From contig CALMRZ010000012.1 in assembly GCA_937872225.1 (NCBI GenBank), positions 1-64,000 of the forward strand: a stretch of 64,000 nucleotides of DNA, written 5' to 3'. The stretch's first letter is position 1. Each line of letters starts with the position of its first letter. Both the position numbers and the translations under genes were made by a program. Below the pieces are notes generated by a model. The model was not told the DNA's origin. It ran no database searches and was given only the letters and a program-made list of their open reading frames with translations. This stretch comes from an uncultured Spirochaetota bacterium (GTDB taxonomy: Bacteria > Spirochaetota > UBA4802 > UBA5550). Of this stretch, positions 27,123-35,967 are shown in pieces.

Positions 27123-30100
27123 TCAGGTAACACCTGGTTTTGCTCCCGTGACAATTACCACCTGTGGCGGATCCCCCAGCGATTCCGTCACCGCGCAATT
27201 CACGAATCCGGCCCTGCCGAGCATTTCGCACAGTTCCCCGTCTGAGTAAAACCTGAAATGCCCGTCCTCCTCCAGCTCCAGCAGGGATGCGGCCTCGTTG
27301 AGCATGGCCCGCGCTCCGGTGAGGTTCTTTTCCCTTTCTTCCTCAGTCATGGTAACTGAAAATTCCTTCCAGACCTTGTTTATATAATTAGTGAATATGA
27401 CCGATATATCACCGTCTGGCCGCATTGAAGACACCAGCAACCGTCCGTCCGGTTTAAGTATTCTGTAGAATTCATTCAAAATTTCATCGGGGTTAAAGAG
27501 ATAGCTTATGAGCAGACTTGCCGCTATTTTATCAAAGGTGGAGTCCCTGAAGGACAGGTTAAGAGCAAGGCCTTTTGAACCGAACCTCAAATCCGAAAAG
27601 ACCAGATCATCAGTCCTTACCGTATTGTGGTTTATTGTTTGCGATTTTCCATGATTGCCGGAATGAGCACGGCCGATATCCAGGGGAAAAAGACGTCCTA
27701 ACAGAAATCGCGCGGCGCGGTTGAAATCGATAATTGCCCTGCAATCTTCATCGCTGAAACGATCCCTGAGAAACAGCATTTCATAATCACCCATGGCGGC
27801 ACCGCGCATGAGAGACCGCAGAAGCCCTGAATCACCGGCGACAAGGCGGTCGATGGTGGTGTTTTTCAGGCCCTCCACGCGGTTCCTCAGGTAATCATAG
27901 TCAAGGGTCTTGTCCTCGATGAACCGTTTTACCGGGACAAGCCGGTTAGGCTCCAGGTCCATCTGGATAAAGTCAACCGCCTGGGGAACCACCGCGCCGT
28001 AGAGGTCTTTGATCCGTAAATATTTTTCGCGCGTTCTCGCAAGGGCTTCAGAGACAAGGTCAACCTGGACCAGCCGCGCCCGGGACAGATCGACACCCTG
28101 TTCTGCCCGGTCCAGAAGCATACGCTCCATGAAGATGCCGGTTCCGCATCCCATGTCGGCCATGATTTCCCCGTTTTTCAGGTCCAGGAGGGACCCCTGT
28201 ACTGATAAAAATTCACGGAACTCGTCAAAATTCCTGTAAAAATCGTAGCCGACACTGTTCCTGTTTTCGCCTATGAGATAATCCTTCCAGTATTCACGGA
28301 TATTGACGTCGTCATTCTGATATAGTCTCTCGCGTTCACAGGTAATCAGGCTGACCAGGCTGCTCCGGTCCGGGTCAACGGGCCTGATGTTCCGGTGATG
28401 AAGATGGCGGTATATCATCCGGGTGATGATCTTGAAGGTCAGAAGCGCGTCCTCGCTGGAACGGAGATTGTGCCCGGTGGGGATTTCAATGACATCCCGG
28501 GGGCCCTTGGCGCGCACGCTCATGAGGTCCAGAATTTCTCGGTCAACGACCCACCGGTCATATTTTCCGTAAATCCATGATACCGGGATGGAAATGCGCG
28601 ACATGTCGTGCCGGGCGTCGGCCAGGTAGGCGTACCTGTTCTCGATCAGGTCCTTCGCGATGGTGTCAAGGTCAAGGATATGCCCCAGCACCCCGGACAG
28701 GCCGCTCTGTATTCCGTTGCGGGCGTTGTCTATGATGTCTATCCCGCCGGTGATAATATTGAAGCTGCTCCGGGCGCAGGTTATGCCCATGACATTGACC
28801 AGGTACGTGACCCGGGAATCCTTCACGGCCAGCTTGCGCGCGTCCAGGGCCGACATGCTGAAGGCGACCACGATCACCGCCGTCGGCCTGAATAGTTTGT
28901 TATGGTGCGCGTAATCCATGGTTGCCTCGAGATCATCCAGCCCCTGGCTTATGCGATAATTAAGCATTTCATAGCCCCGCTTCGGGCACATGCCGTCCTG
29001 GCAGCTTTCCCCCGGCCTGTTGATGCCGTCATATCTGATGACAACAAGGTCCTTGTCGAATTTTCTGAAATTTTCCAGGAGTGTCGCCACGAAGGGCGAC
29101 AGGGTCTCCTTCTTTTTTCCAAAGGCGGGAGGCAGGATGACAACGGGGGCCTTTGTTCCGGATCCGGTATGGTTGAGCAGGGCAACGATTTCTTTCCCCT
29201 CCCTGTTCCGGTACCGCACGACCTCGGACACGATCCCCCGTCCGGCGCCGGCCGTTGACCGTTGTTTAGCCGCCTTGGCCCTGTCCCATCTGGTCCGTCC
29301 GAAACGCATCAAGGAGACATCCGCCCGCCTGATGCCCGCTTCAATGCCCAGCTGCAGCATGGCAGTGCCGTCATCCGTTTTGACTTCCTTGATATGGCGT
29401 ATCTCGCCAAAGGTATCAAGGCCCATGTCCCTGTTGAAATAGTAGGACACCGGCTGCCCCAGTTTAACCAGCTCCCGCTGCAGCGGTGGAAGTTTCACGT
29501 TGCACAGGAAGCCCCGGCGGCTTACGTTTTCCACCTTCCCGTTGAACTTTACCGACGGCATGTCATCCAGTTCCATGAACACGTCAATACCGTCGCCGAT
29601 ATATTTCCGCGCATACGACCTCTTGTCCGACTGGTGCAGGACCGCCGGGAACGAGAATATGAGCCGCGTGCCCCCCGCTTCCATGAGGTGGCTGGCGAAA
29701 TAATAGCTCGATCCGTGCAGGTAGAATGAAAAATACACCTCGTGCCGCTTTTTCAGGTCCAGTTCGCCGATGTCTTTTTGGAATGACGTTGCAAAGGAGG
29801 AACAGCGGGCATCGACATGTTTCATCATGAGAACAAACATCGCGATGCTTTTTTCAAAAAGAACGTTGATGTGCCGTTTTTCCTTTTTTAGCAGCCTGAA
29901 AAGTCCGGCGATTTTTTCCGGGTCCCGTATCAGGTTTTCGTTGCCGGTCACATGTTCATTCCTTCTTTCCTGGAGGGTCCTTAAAGCGGTGCTTGTCGCG
30001 GATTTCAGGATGAAATTGCGTATCCTGATGGAATCAATATCTGAAATGTCGCTGAAACAGACTCCCGCCCGGTGCATGCCCCAGCCGTCATCCTGAATGA

Positions 30101-30665
30101 CATAGGTTACAAAGCCGGCGGCGGTGACCCTCCTGCGGTCTCCCGGCAGGGTTATGGACAGGGTTATTCCATCATGGGCATTGAGGGAACCTTTATAGCT
30201 GACCAGGCAGCCCTCGGTTGATATATTGTCAATGGAAGAAATGAAAATCCCTTGATTGTCGCAGGAAACACCGGTGAGGTTGCATGAAATGCGCGGAATG
30301 ACCCTCAGGTCCGAATGTTTGGCATCATTTTTCGTCAGGCTGCGGCGACTGTTACGGATGAAATTATCGATCAGGATCATCTGGGTCTCTGTCTGATCTG
30401 AAAATTCGATCCCCAGCACATGCCCTTCTTCCGATTCCGTTCTGTTGCTCCTGACGATTTTACAGGGCAGATGGATGACTTCCGGAGAAAGGGGCAGGTT
30501 GAAGGCGATTCTTTCAATTGTAAGATGCGATACCGGGACATTGACGACGACCCTGATGCCGCTGTTGCTGATGTCGATGGATTTTCCTACCAGGGTTTGC
30601 CCTTCAGCAATAAGCTCCACCTGTTTTTCATAGGAGACCCGGACATGTTTTCTATTGTTCGTCAT
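27123..30665 (-). CDS. Triple-PilZ, LuxD-like hydrolase and SAM methyltransferase fusion
   Basis: The protein has 1180 residues from ATG 30665 (AGGTG upstream). PilZ 1: R5-x3-R9 and D31-x-S33-x2-G36. PilZ 2: R121-x3-R125 and N147-x-S149-x2-G152. PilZ 3 follows a YcgR-like segment: R349-x3-R353 and then NVSRRG. An alpha/beta hydrolase covers about 480-760 with S603 in AFSMSA, D703 in GKYDRWVVD and H732 in PTGHNL. Those spacings (100 and 29) nearly match the Ser-Asp-His triad of bacterial LuxD acyl-transferases. A class I methyltransferase follows, with motif I at 837-843 (DMGCGTG) and a later LKPDGRLLVSS strand; a long insertion lies between. No frame break is seen. It heads the operon. I infer c-di-GMP-gated acyl transfer or release plus methylation. 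Confidence 0.9.
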   Translation of the reverse strand: MTNNRKHVRVSYEKQVELIAEGQTLVGKSIDISNSGIRVVVNVPVSHLTIERIAFNLPLSPEVIHLPCKIVRSNRTESEEGHVLGIEFSDQTETQMILIDNFIRNSRRSLTKNDAKHSDLRVIPRISCNLTGVSCDNQGIFISSIDNISTEGCLVSYKGSLNAHDGITLSITLPGDRRRVTAAGFVTYVIQDDGWGMHRAGVCFSDISDIDSIRIRNFILKSATSTALRTLQERRNEHVTGNENLIRDPEKIAGLFRLLKKEKRHINVLFEKSIAMFVLMMKHVDARCSSFATSFQKDIGELDLKKRHEVYFSFYLHGSSYYFASHLMEAGGTRLIFSFPAVLHQSDKRSYARKYIGDGIDVFMELDDMPSVKFNGKVENVSRRGFLCNVKLPPLQRELVKLGQPVSYYFNRDMGLDTFGEIRHIKEVKTDDGTAMLQLGIEAGIRRADVSLMRFGRTRWDRAKAAKQRSTAGAGRGIVSEVVRYRNREGKEIVALLNHTGSGTKAPVVILPPAFGKKKETLSPFVATLLENFRKFDKDLVVIRYDGINRPGESCQDGMCPKRGYEMLNYRISQGLDDLEATMDYAHHNKLFRPTAVIVVAFSMSALDARKLAVKDSRVTYLVNVMGITCARSSFNIITGGIDIIDNARNGIQSGLSGVLGHILDLDTIAKDLIENRYAYLADARHDMSRISIPVSWIYGKYDRWVVDREILDLMSVRAKGPRDVIEIPTGHNLRSSEDALLTFKIITRMIYRHLHHRNIRPVDPDRSSLVSLITCERERLYQNDDVNIREYWKDYLIGENRNSVGYDFYRNFDEFREFLSVQGSLLDLKNGEIMADMGCGTGIFMERMLLDRAEQGVDLSRARLVQVDLVSEALARTREKYLRIKDLYGAVVPQAVDFIQMDLEPNRLVPVKRFIEDKTLDYDYLRNRVEGLKNTTIDRLVAGDSGLLRSLMRGAAMGDYEMLFLRDRFSDEDCRAIIDFNRAARFLLGRLFPLDIGRAHSGNHGKSQTINHNTVRTDDLVFSDLRFGSKGLALNLSFRDSTFDKIAASLLISYLFNPDEILNEFYRILKPDGRLLVSSMRPDGDISVIFTNYINKVWKEFSVTMTEEEREKNLTGARAMLNEAASLLELEEDGHFRFYSDGELCEMLGRAGFVNCAVTESLGDPPQVVIVTGAKPGVT

Positions 30666-30728
30666 AAGACACCTGGGTGAAACTTTTCTCAGCATATGTA
30701 GAGAAAATCCGTTCTTCCGAATTCACAT

Positions 30729-30757
30729 CTTACAGAAGCAATACATGATCTTGACAA
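30729..30757 (-). promoter_or_regulatory. Candidate sigma-70 promoter of the PilZ biosynthetic operon
   Basis: On the minus strand TTGTCA (30752-30757) is followed after exactly 17 nt by TGTAAG (30729-30734), four of six matches to the -10 box. It gives a leader of about 60 nt before the ATG at 30665. The 233-nt gap 30666-30898 contains nothing else that I recognise. Confidence 0.4.
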
Positions 30758-30898
30758 AGGTTGTTCCAGAAATCATTCTGATTAACTGGATAATGCACTG
30801 TACTCCAAAGCCAGCTTCAGGGTACTATTATTGTTTCGGTTTAAAAAATGTGAAAATGTAAATAATTTTGGAGGGAATGTTAATAAAAACAGGGGCGA

Positions 30899-31696
30899 TT
30901 ACTTTTGTATACAATCTTCATCCAGTAAAGATATCAACTGTTCGTGAATTCTTCCATTTGATGCCACTACCTCCGGGAATTCTGGGTTAAAGGTTCCTCC
31001 CGTGTAGGTGGTGACCCTGCCGCCGGCTTCCTCTACTATCAGACTGCCTGCGGCCATGTCCCATGGCTTCAGCTTCCCTTCCCAGTACCCGTCGATTCTG
31101 CCGCAGGCCACGTAGGAAAGATCAATGGCGGCGGACCCCATCCGCCGTATGCCCTGTATACGGGGAACAATGCGGTTGAATTCTTTCAGATTGTTGCTGT
31201 CGGATGTTGCCTTGTCATAGGGGAAACCCGTGGCAACCAGGGAAACGCCGATGTCATCCAGAAGAGAAACGCTGATCGGATTATTGTCGAGAAAAGCTCC
31301 TCCGCCCCTGGTGGCGCTGAATAATTCATCCAGGAACGGATTAAAAACCACAGCGGCAACAACCTGCTTCCTCCTGATGGAATAGACGCCGATGGAAACG
31401 CAGAAAAAAGGAAGGCCGTGGGCGTAATTGTTCGTACCGTCCAGGGGGTCCACATACCAAATATAATCCCCGGCAGCCTCCTTCCGGCTACCCTCCTCGG
31501 CAATGATGGTGTGGTCCGGAAATCGTTCTGAAATCCTTTCCACCAGGTATTGTTCCGAGGCACGGTCGGCATCGGTAACCAGGTCCGTTTTGCTTTTATA
31601 GGAGATGACGGTCTTTGGAGACCTGAAGCCCCGGAGGAGGATAGAACCAGCCTCCAGGGATATTTCCCGGGCAAAGTCGGCGAAGTCGCGGATCAT
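30899..31696 (-). CDS. Inositol-monophosphatase family protein
   Basis: The enzyme has 265 residues, standard for SuhB/IMPase. Metal-binding motifs are all present: EE in IIAEEGS, DPLDGTNNYAHG, and WDMAAGSLIVEEAGG. It dephosphorylates inositol phosphates or related sugar phosphates with Mg2+. The start is 3 nt after the stop of the TPR gene on the same strand, which implies one transcript. The gene is followed by the leader of the PilZ operon; the change of promoter suggests that it is not part of that pathway. SuhB-type rRNA roles cannot be judged from sequence. Confidence 0.93.
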   Translation of the reverse strand: MIRDFADFAREISLEAGSILLRGFRSPKTVISYKSKTDLVTDADRASEQYLVERISERFPDHTIIAEEGSRKEAAGDYIWYVDPLDGTNNYAHGLPFFCVSIGVYSIRRKQVVAAVVFNPFLDELFSATRGGGAFLDNNPISVSLLDDIGVSLVATGFPYDKATSDSNNLKEFNRIVPRIQGIRRMGSAAIDLSYVACGRIDGYWEGKLKPWDMAAGSLIVEEAGGRVTTYTGGTFNPEFPEVVASNGRIHEQLISLLDEDCIQK

Positions 31697-31699
31697 AGG

Positions 31700-33172
31700 T
31701 CAGTACTTGACTCCCACCCCTATCTGGAGGTCAAACTCATGGTGGTCCGAATCCTGGTCCGCCAGCTCCGCAATGACCTTCTGATACATGAAGAAATTCC
31801 GGTGGACCTGCTCGTCAAGACGCAGGCTCAAGACCTGGGAGAGGGCCCGGAACCCGGGGAAGGGCTTGCCCTTGGTGAAGCGGTACACGTCCAGGCCGAA
31901 CCACCCCTGGCCGTTCGGCGCCAGCGTATAGGGATGCCGGTTGTTACGGTTTTCGAGATAAAAACGCTCAAGCCACTCGAAGGTCACGGACAAGAGTTCG
32001 GCCCCGTCGTCCCGTTTCACCAGGTTGTTAAAGGTAATGCCGAAGCCCATGTCATAGACGCCCCAGTAGCTGGCCAGGTTTTCATAATACCTCAGGTAGC
32101 TTCCCAGAAAGACCCGCAGGTCCGGGGAATGGCAGAAAACGTAATAGTCGCGGAAATTAAACAGGAGATGCAATTGTATGTCCTGGAACAATTCGTAGGA
32201 ATAATCGAGGCGGAGAGACCCCACATCATAGGTTTTTCCCGTGGAAGAACGGGGGTCCATGATAAGCATCCGCGGATACCAGGTTATTTTCGTTTCCGTC
32301 TTGTCTTTGGTATAGCCCAGGATGAAGCCCACCTTGACGTCAGTCAGCTTGTATCTCCTGAAAAAAGCCATGCTCGAGTCATAATGGTTCACCATCACAC
32401 CCGCGCCGAACATGACGCTTTTTATATGGAAGAGCAGTTCGACTTTTTCCATCTGCACCACCAGGCCCGGAGGGGCCAGGGCCCCCAGCCACGGGTTTTC
32501 CATGGTGGCATCGATTTGCACAAGGGGGATCGGCGTGATTCTCATGAAAAGGGTGTAGGGCGCGCTGGTGATAAGGCCGTCATCGGGCACATACCGGAAC
32601 CCGTGGGGCGACGTGTAGTAGAGGCCCCCGTAATGGGCCCTGCTGCCGTAATAGAGACCCATCCTGAGGAGACCGTCAAGGGTCATATAAAATTGCGTCG
32701 GTTTTCCGGCGACTTCCTTCTTACCGCCCCGTTTCTTGTAGGCATCCTCCAACCAGGGCGGGACCTTCTTGTTCGTGGGATCGATCTTCATGACCGCTTC
32801 ACCGACCTGGATCGCCCGTTCATAATCTTCGGTTTTGTAGCATGCATGCCCCAGGAGCTCCCCGGTGAGAACTTGACGGGGATTCAGTTTCCAGGCTTCC
32901 TCGTAATACTGTATCGCCTGGGGAAGATCGCCTTTCTTTTCAAGGGCATATCCCTTGTTATGATAGGCGATGGACATCGCCCTCTTCCGGTAATCAATGG
33001 CCTTGTCGAACAATTTGATGGCGTCATCAACCTTGTCCCCCTCGCCGTATTCAATCGCTTTCCTGTGCTGGGCGCGATCCTCGGCATCCTCATCTGCGAA
33101 AAGGGCGTAGCCGGCGGCGAACAGGATGAGCGTGCAGAGCGAAACCAGAAATAAGGGGCGTGATTTTTTCAT
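31700..33172 (-). CDS. Exported TPR protein with a beta-barrel-like C-terminus
   Basis: The product has 490 residues from an ATG with AAGGT upstream. A signal peptide (about 1-26) is followed by three or four TPR units (about 35-150; for example YHNKGYALEKKGDLPQAIQYY). After that come alternating aromatic-rich strands such as ADMRFGLYY-like and FHIKSVMFGAGVMV, ending in the terminal EFDLQIGVGVKY. An aromatic final residue and amphipathic strands suggest an outer-membrane barrel or a large lipid-facing domain. I do not know the family. The 3-nt gap to the monophosphatase gene is the only contextual hint. Confidence 0.75.
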   Translation of the reverse strand: MKKSRPLFLVSLCTLILFAAGYALFADEDAEDRAQHRKAIEYGEGDKVDDAIKLFDKAIDYRKRAMSIAYHNKGYALEKKGDLPQAIQYYEEAWKLNPRQVLTGELLGHACYKTEDYERAIQVGEAVMKIDPTNKKVPPWLEDAYKKRGGKKEVAGKPTQFYMTLDGLLRMGLYYGSRAHYGGLYYTSPHGFRYVPDDGLITSAPYTLFMRITPIPLVQIDATMENPWLGALAPPGLVVQMEKVELLFHIKSVMFGAGVMVNHYDSSMAFFRRYKLTDVKVGFILGYTKDKTETKITWYPRMLIMDPRSSTGKTYDVGSLRLDYSYELFQDIQLHLLFNFRDYYVFCHSPDLRVFLGSYLRYYENLASYWGVYDMGFGITFNNLVKRDDGAELLSVTFEWLERFYLENRNNRHPYTLAPNGQGWFGLDVYRFTKGKPFPGFRALSQVLSLRLDEQVHRNFFMYQKVIAELADQDSDHHEFDLQIGVGVKY

Positions 33173-33322
33173 ACCGTATACCTTAATTCATTATAGAAAA
33201 AGAAGACCGGAATGTCAACCTCTTGTTGCATGTGACTGCATTACTATATTTTCGGCATATTTCCTGCCATTCCCGTTCAGTTTAATTCCATATTTTATTT
33301 TGGTGGGTGAGGAGGTATTTTT

Positions 33323-34228
33323 TCATATCAACCCGTCAATTCTCGTAAGCCCGCTGGCGCGGGCATGCTCCACGGCATCGTCATACTCCTTCAGGGTGAC
33401 CCTGCGTTTCAGGTCAAACCATTCACCGGCGCGATATTCCGGGCGGTATTGATCCATTATATTAATATAGGTATCGGGGGAAAGATCGGCAATAAAATTT
33501 ATGACACGGTCCGTTGCGGCTATATTGTTGGGGAGCACCAGGTGCCGCACCAGCAGTCCCCGCCGGGCGATGCCGTTCCGGTCCATGACGAGGTCACCCA
33601 CCTGCCGGTGCATTTCCCGTATTGCGGCCATGGCCGCGTCAGGATAATCAGGGGCGCCGCTCAACCGGCCCGCCGTTTCCTGATCCATGTATTTGAAGTC
33701 GGGCATGTAAATGTCATAGACGCCCTCAAGGATAGAGAGAGTTTCCACCGCGTCATATCCACCCGAGTTGTAGACCAGGGGGACCCGAAGGCCCATAGGC
33801 ACGGCCTCCAGGAGGGCCTTCACAATGGCATAGTTCATGTGCGTTGGTGTAACGAAGTTTATGTTATGGCATCCTTTCCCCTGCAGGGAAACCATCATCT
33901 CCGCCAGCCGGTGATACGACACTTCCTCGCCCCTGCCCAGGTGGGATATGTCGTAATTCTGGCAAAAGATGCAGCCCAGGTTGCAGTTGGTGAAAAAAAT
34001 TGTGCCGGATCCGCAGCGGCCCACCAGGGGAGATTCTTCCCCGAAATGGGCGTTGAATGAAGACACGATCGGCCCGATGCCGCTCCTGCACAGGCCCCTC
34101 TCCCCCTCCACCCTGTTAACGCCGCACCGATGGGGACACAATGAGCACCGGCGCAGCCTCTCAAAGAGTTCTTCGGCGCACCGCGAAAGTCTTCCGCTGT
34201 TGTAGAGTTCCACATATGCCGGTGTCAT
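33323..34228 (-). CDS. PflX-like radical SAM protein (COG1313)
   Basis: The product has 301 residues from ATG 34228; a TTG six codons earlier is also open and neither has a clear RBS. The radical SAM motif is CNLGCIFC followed by QNYDIS. An N-terminal Cys set (CSLCPHRCGVNR and GLC) and FNAHFGEESPLVG are typical of the PflX/COG1313 group annotated as putative pyruvate-formate-lyase activating enzymes. The substrate of this group is not established. There is no pfl gene beside it. The gene is divergent from the PstS-like gene. Confidence 0.9.
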   Translation of the reverse strand: MTPAYVELYNSGRLSRCAEELFERLRRCSLCPHRCGVNRVEGERGLCRSGIGPIVSSFNAHFGEESPLVGRCGSGTIFFTNCNLGCIFCQNYDISHLGRGEEVSYHRLAEMMVSLQGKGCHNINFVTPTHMNYAIVKALLEAVPMGLRVPLVYNSGGYDAVETLSILEGVYDIYMPDFKYMDQETAGRLSGAPDYPDAAMAAIREMHRQVGDLVMDRNGIARRGLLVRHLVLPNNIAATDRVINFIADLSPDTYINIMDQYRPEYRAGEWFDLKRRVTLKEYDDAVEHARASGLTRIDGLI

Positions 34229-34395
34229 AGTACGGGCAATTTGCAATTTATAATAATATTGAATTGACGTGTCATGAAAAACCGTTCTTTAATGGTTTAC
34301 CACTCGCTTTTCAGCGTGTACAGCAAAAAATGAAAATGCATGATAGTGGATGCAATGCTTCAGGAAAGATAATGATCAGTACCGGGGTGTCCCCT

Positions 34396-35352
34396 ATGAA
34401 AATACTATTCAGCTTACTCTGCATTATCCTCGCGGCTTGCGGCTGTTCCAAGGGAAAGGAAGACCGGCAAGGCGCGGCTGCAGGGAAGATCACCATCTCC
34501 GGTGCGTGGGCACTGTACCCCCTCGTCAAGCAGTGGGCTGAACTGTATCAGAAGCAGAACCCGGAAATCACCATCGATGTAACCGCCGGCGGCGCCTGCA
34601 AAGGCATGGCCGATGCGTTTTCCGGCGCGGCCGATCTCGGCATGGTGTCGCGGGAGATCAGAAAATCCGAAATAGACAAAGGCGCCTGGTGGGTCAGCGT
34701 TGCCAAGGATGCCGTGGTACCGGTAATCAATACCGCGAATCCCCTCGGAGAAGAGCTCCTCAAGAAAGGCATGACCCGCAAGGAATTCGCGCAGATATGG
34801 ATATACGGGACCTTGACAGACTGGAGCGGCATCGTCAAAACCGGCAAAGCCCTTCCCATCCATGTATACACGCGATCCGACGCGTGCGGGGCCTCAGAAA
34901 CCTGGGCCAACTATGTCGGAGGATCGCTGGAGGATCTCAAAGGGAAAGGCGCCTTCGGCGACCCCGGCATCATCGACGCCGTGAGAAATGACGTCCTCGG
35001 CATTGGATACAACAACATCGGTTTCGTTTATGACCCTCAGACGCGAAAGCCGGTCCCCGGCATTCGGCCGGTTCCCATTGATAGTAACGGCAGCGGTAAA
35101 ATCGAACCGGAGGAAAATTTTTACGATGACCGCGAATTGATTGTCAGGGCGATTGCCGAAAACAAATACCCGTCCCCTCCGGCGCGCAATCTTCACCTGG
35201 TCTCGCGGGGCATCCCGGAGAAAGAGCGCGTCCGCGGGTTCCTTCTCTGGATCATGGGTGAAGGACAGCTGCACGTCAAGGGTGCCGGCTACATCTCCCT
35301 TCCCGCGGAAATGATGAAAAAGCAGGCAGAACTGCTGACGAAAAAACAATAG
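34396..35352 (+). CDS. PstS-like phosphate/anion-binding lipoprotein
   Basis: The protein has 318 residues from ATG 34396 (GGGGTG upstream). The N-terminus ends in ILAACGC, a lipobox. The mature part is a periplasmic binding protein of the PBP-like PstS group: ISGAWALYPLVKQWAELY, the GGACKGMADAFSGAADLGMVSR block that contacts the anion, and DACGASETW. It would deliver phosphate or a related oxyanion to an ABC permease, but no pstC, pstA or pstB genes are next to it. Such orphan PstS paralogs are common. Longer in-frame starts upstream would bury the signal and are rejected. Confidence 0.87.
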   Translation: MKILFSLLCIILAACGCSKGKEDRQGAAAGKITISGAWALYPLVKQWAELYQKQNPEITIDVTAGGACKGMADAFSGAADLGMVSREIRKSEIDKGAWWVSVAKDAVVPVINTANPLGEELLKKGMTRKEFAQIWIYGTLTDWSGIVKTGKALPIHVYTRSDACGASETWANYVGGSLEDLKGKGAFGDPGIIDAVRNDVLGIGYNNIGFVYDPQTRKPVPGIRPVPIDSNGSGKIEPEENFYDDRELIVRAIAENKYPSPPARNLHLVSRGIPEKERVRGFLLWIMGEGQLHVKGAGYISLPAEMMKKQAELLTKKQ

Positions 35353-35373
35353 GGCAGATACCGGGACCGGGAT

Positions 35374-35949
35374 TTACCGGACGTTCGGGACGTACCGTTT
35401 CATGGTTTTGCGGAAAGAAAAATAGCTCTTCAGCAGGATGACAAGGCTCAGCAGAACCAGAACCCATTTGATTGTTGAAAGGACTGAATAGGCCGTCACC
35501 ATTTCTTCCCGGAGTGATCCTCCCGAAAAAATCAGATGGAGCAGGTAATTTGAGATCCAGTCAAACACGGCGGCCGCGAAAGGGAGAAGCATCAACGCCG
35601 TATCGGACCGCCGCACCGGATCCCCGGTAATGCTCCGTCGCGCATCGGCAAAAAATGCCGTGGCGGATGCGAACAGGACCGAGTATGATGCGGCATTGAC
35701 AGCGTTCACCCATATCATTATTCCCAGCAGGTCGACCCCGCCGCTCCTCCATGAGGACAGGACCTCCGTGAAGTTGCTCAGGGTGAAGGCCACCTGCAGG
35801 TAGAAGACCCCTTTACCTCCGAAGCCGGCAAGGTCCGCGTCGATTCTCATCATGATCACCGTCAGGATGGCGGTGGCAAAAAGCGCTACGCGGGACACCG
35901 TTTTGCGGGCCAGATGGAGATATACTTTTTCCACAACGGAGACGTTCAT
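35374..35949 (-). CDS. Four-helix membrane protein of unknown function
   Basis: The product has 191 residues with four hydrophobic segments (about 20-35, 72-95, 115-135 and 155-178). The cytoplasmic ends are basic. It starts 18 nt after the end of the 1036-residue membrane-TPR gene and has no good RBS, so it may depend on translation of that gene. It converges on the PstS-like gene with 21 nt between. I do not recognise a family. Confidence 0.7.
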   Translation of the reverse strand: MNVSVVEKVYLHLARKTVSRVALFATAILTVIMMRIDADLAGFGGKGVFYLQVAFTLSNFTEVLSSWRSGGVDLLGIMIWVNAVNAASYSVLFASATAFFADARRSITGDPVRRSDTALMLLPFAAAVFDWISNYLLHLIFSGGSLREEMVTAYSVLSTIKWVLVLLSLVILLKSYFSFRKTMKRYVPNVR

Positions 35950-35967
35950 GGCCGGACGGACCCGTAA

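Noticed and set aside
31550-33154. A 534-residue plus-strand frame
   Set aside because: It crosses two coding regions (the monophosphatase and TPR genes) on the other strand and has no RBS.
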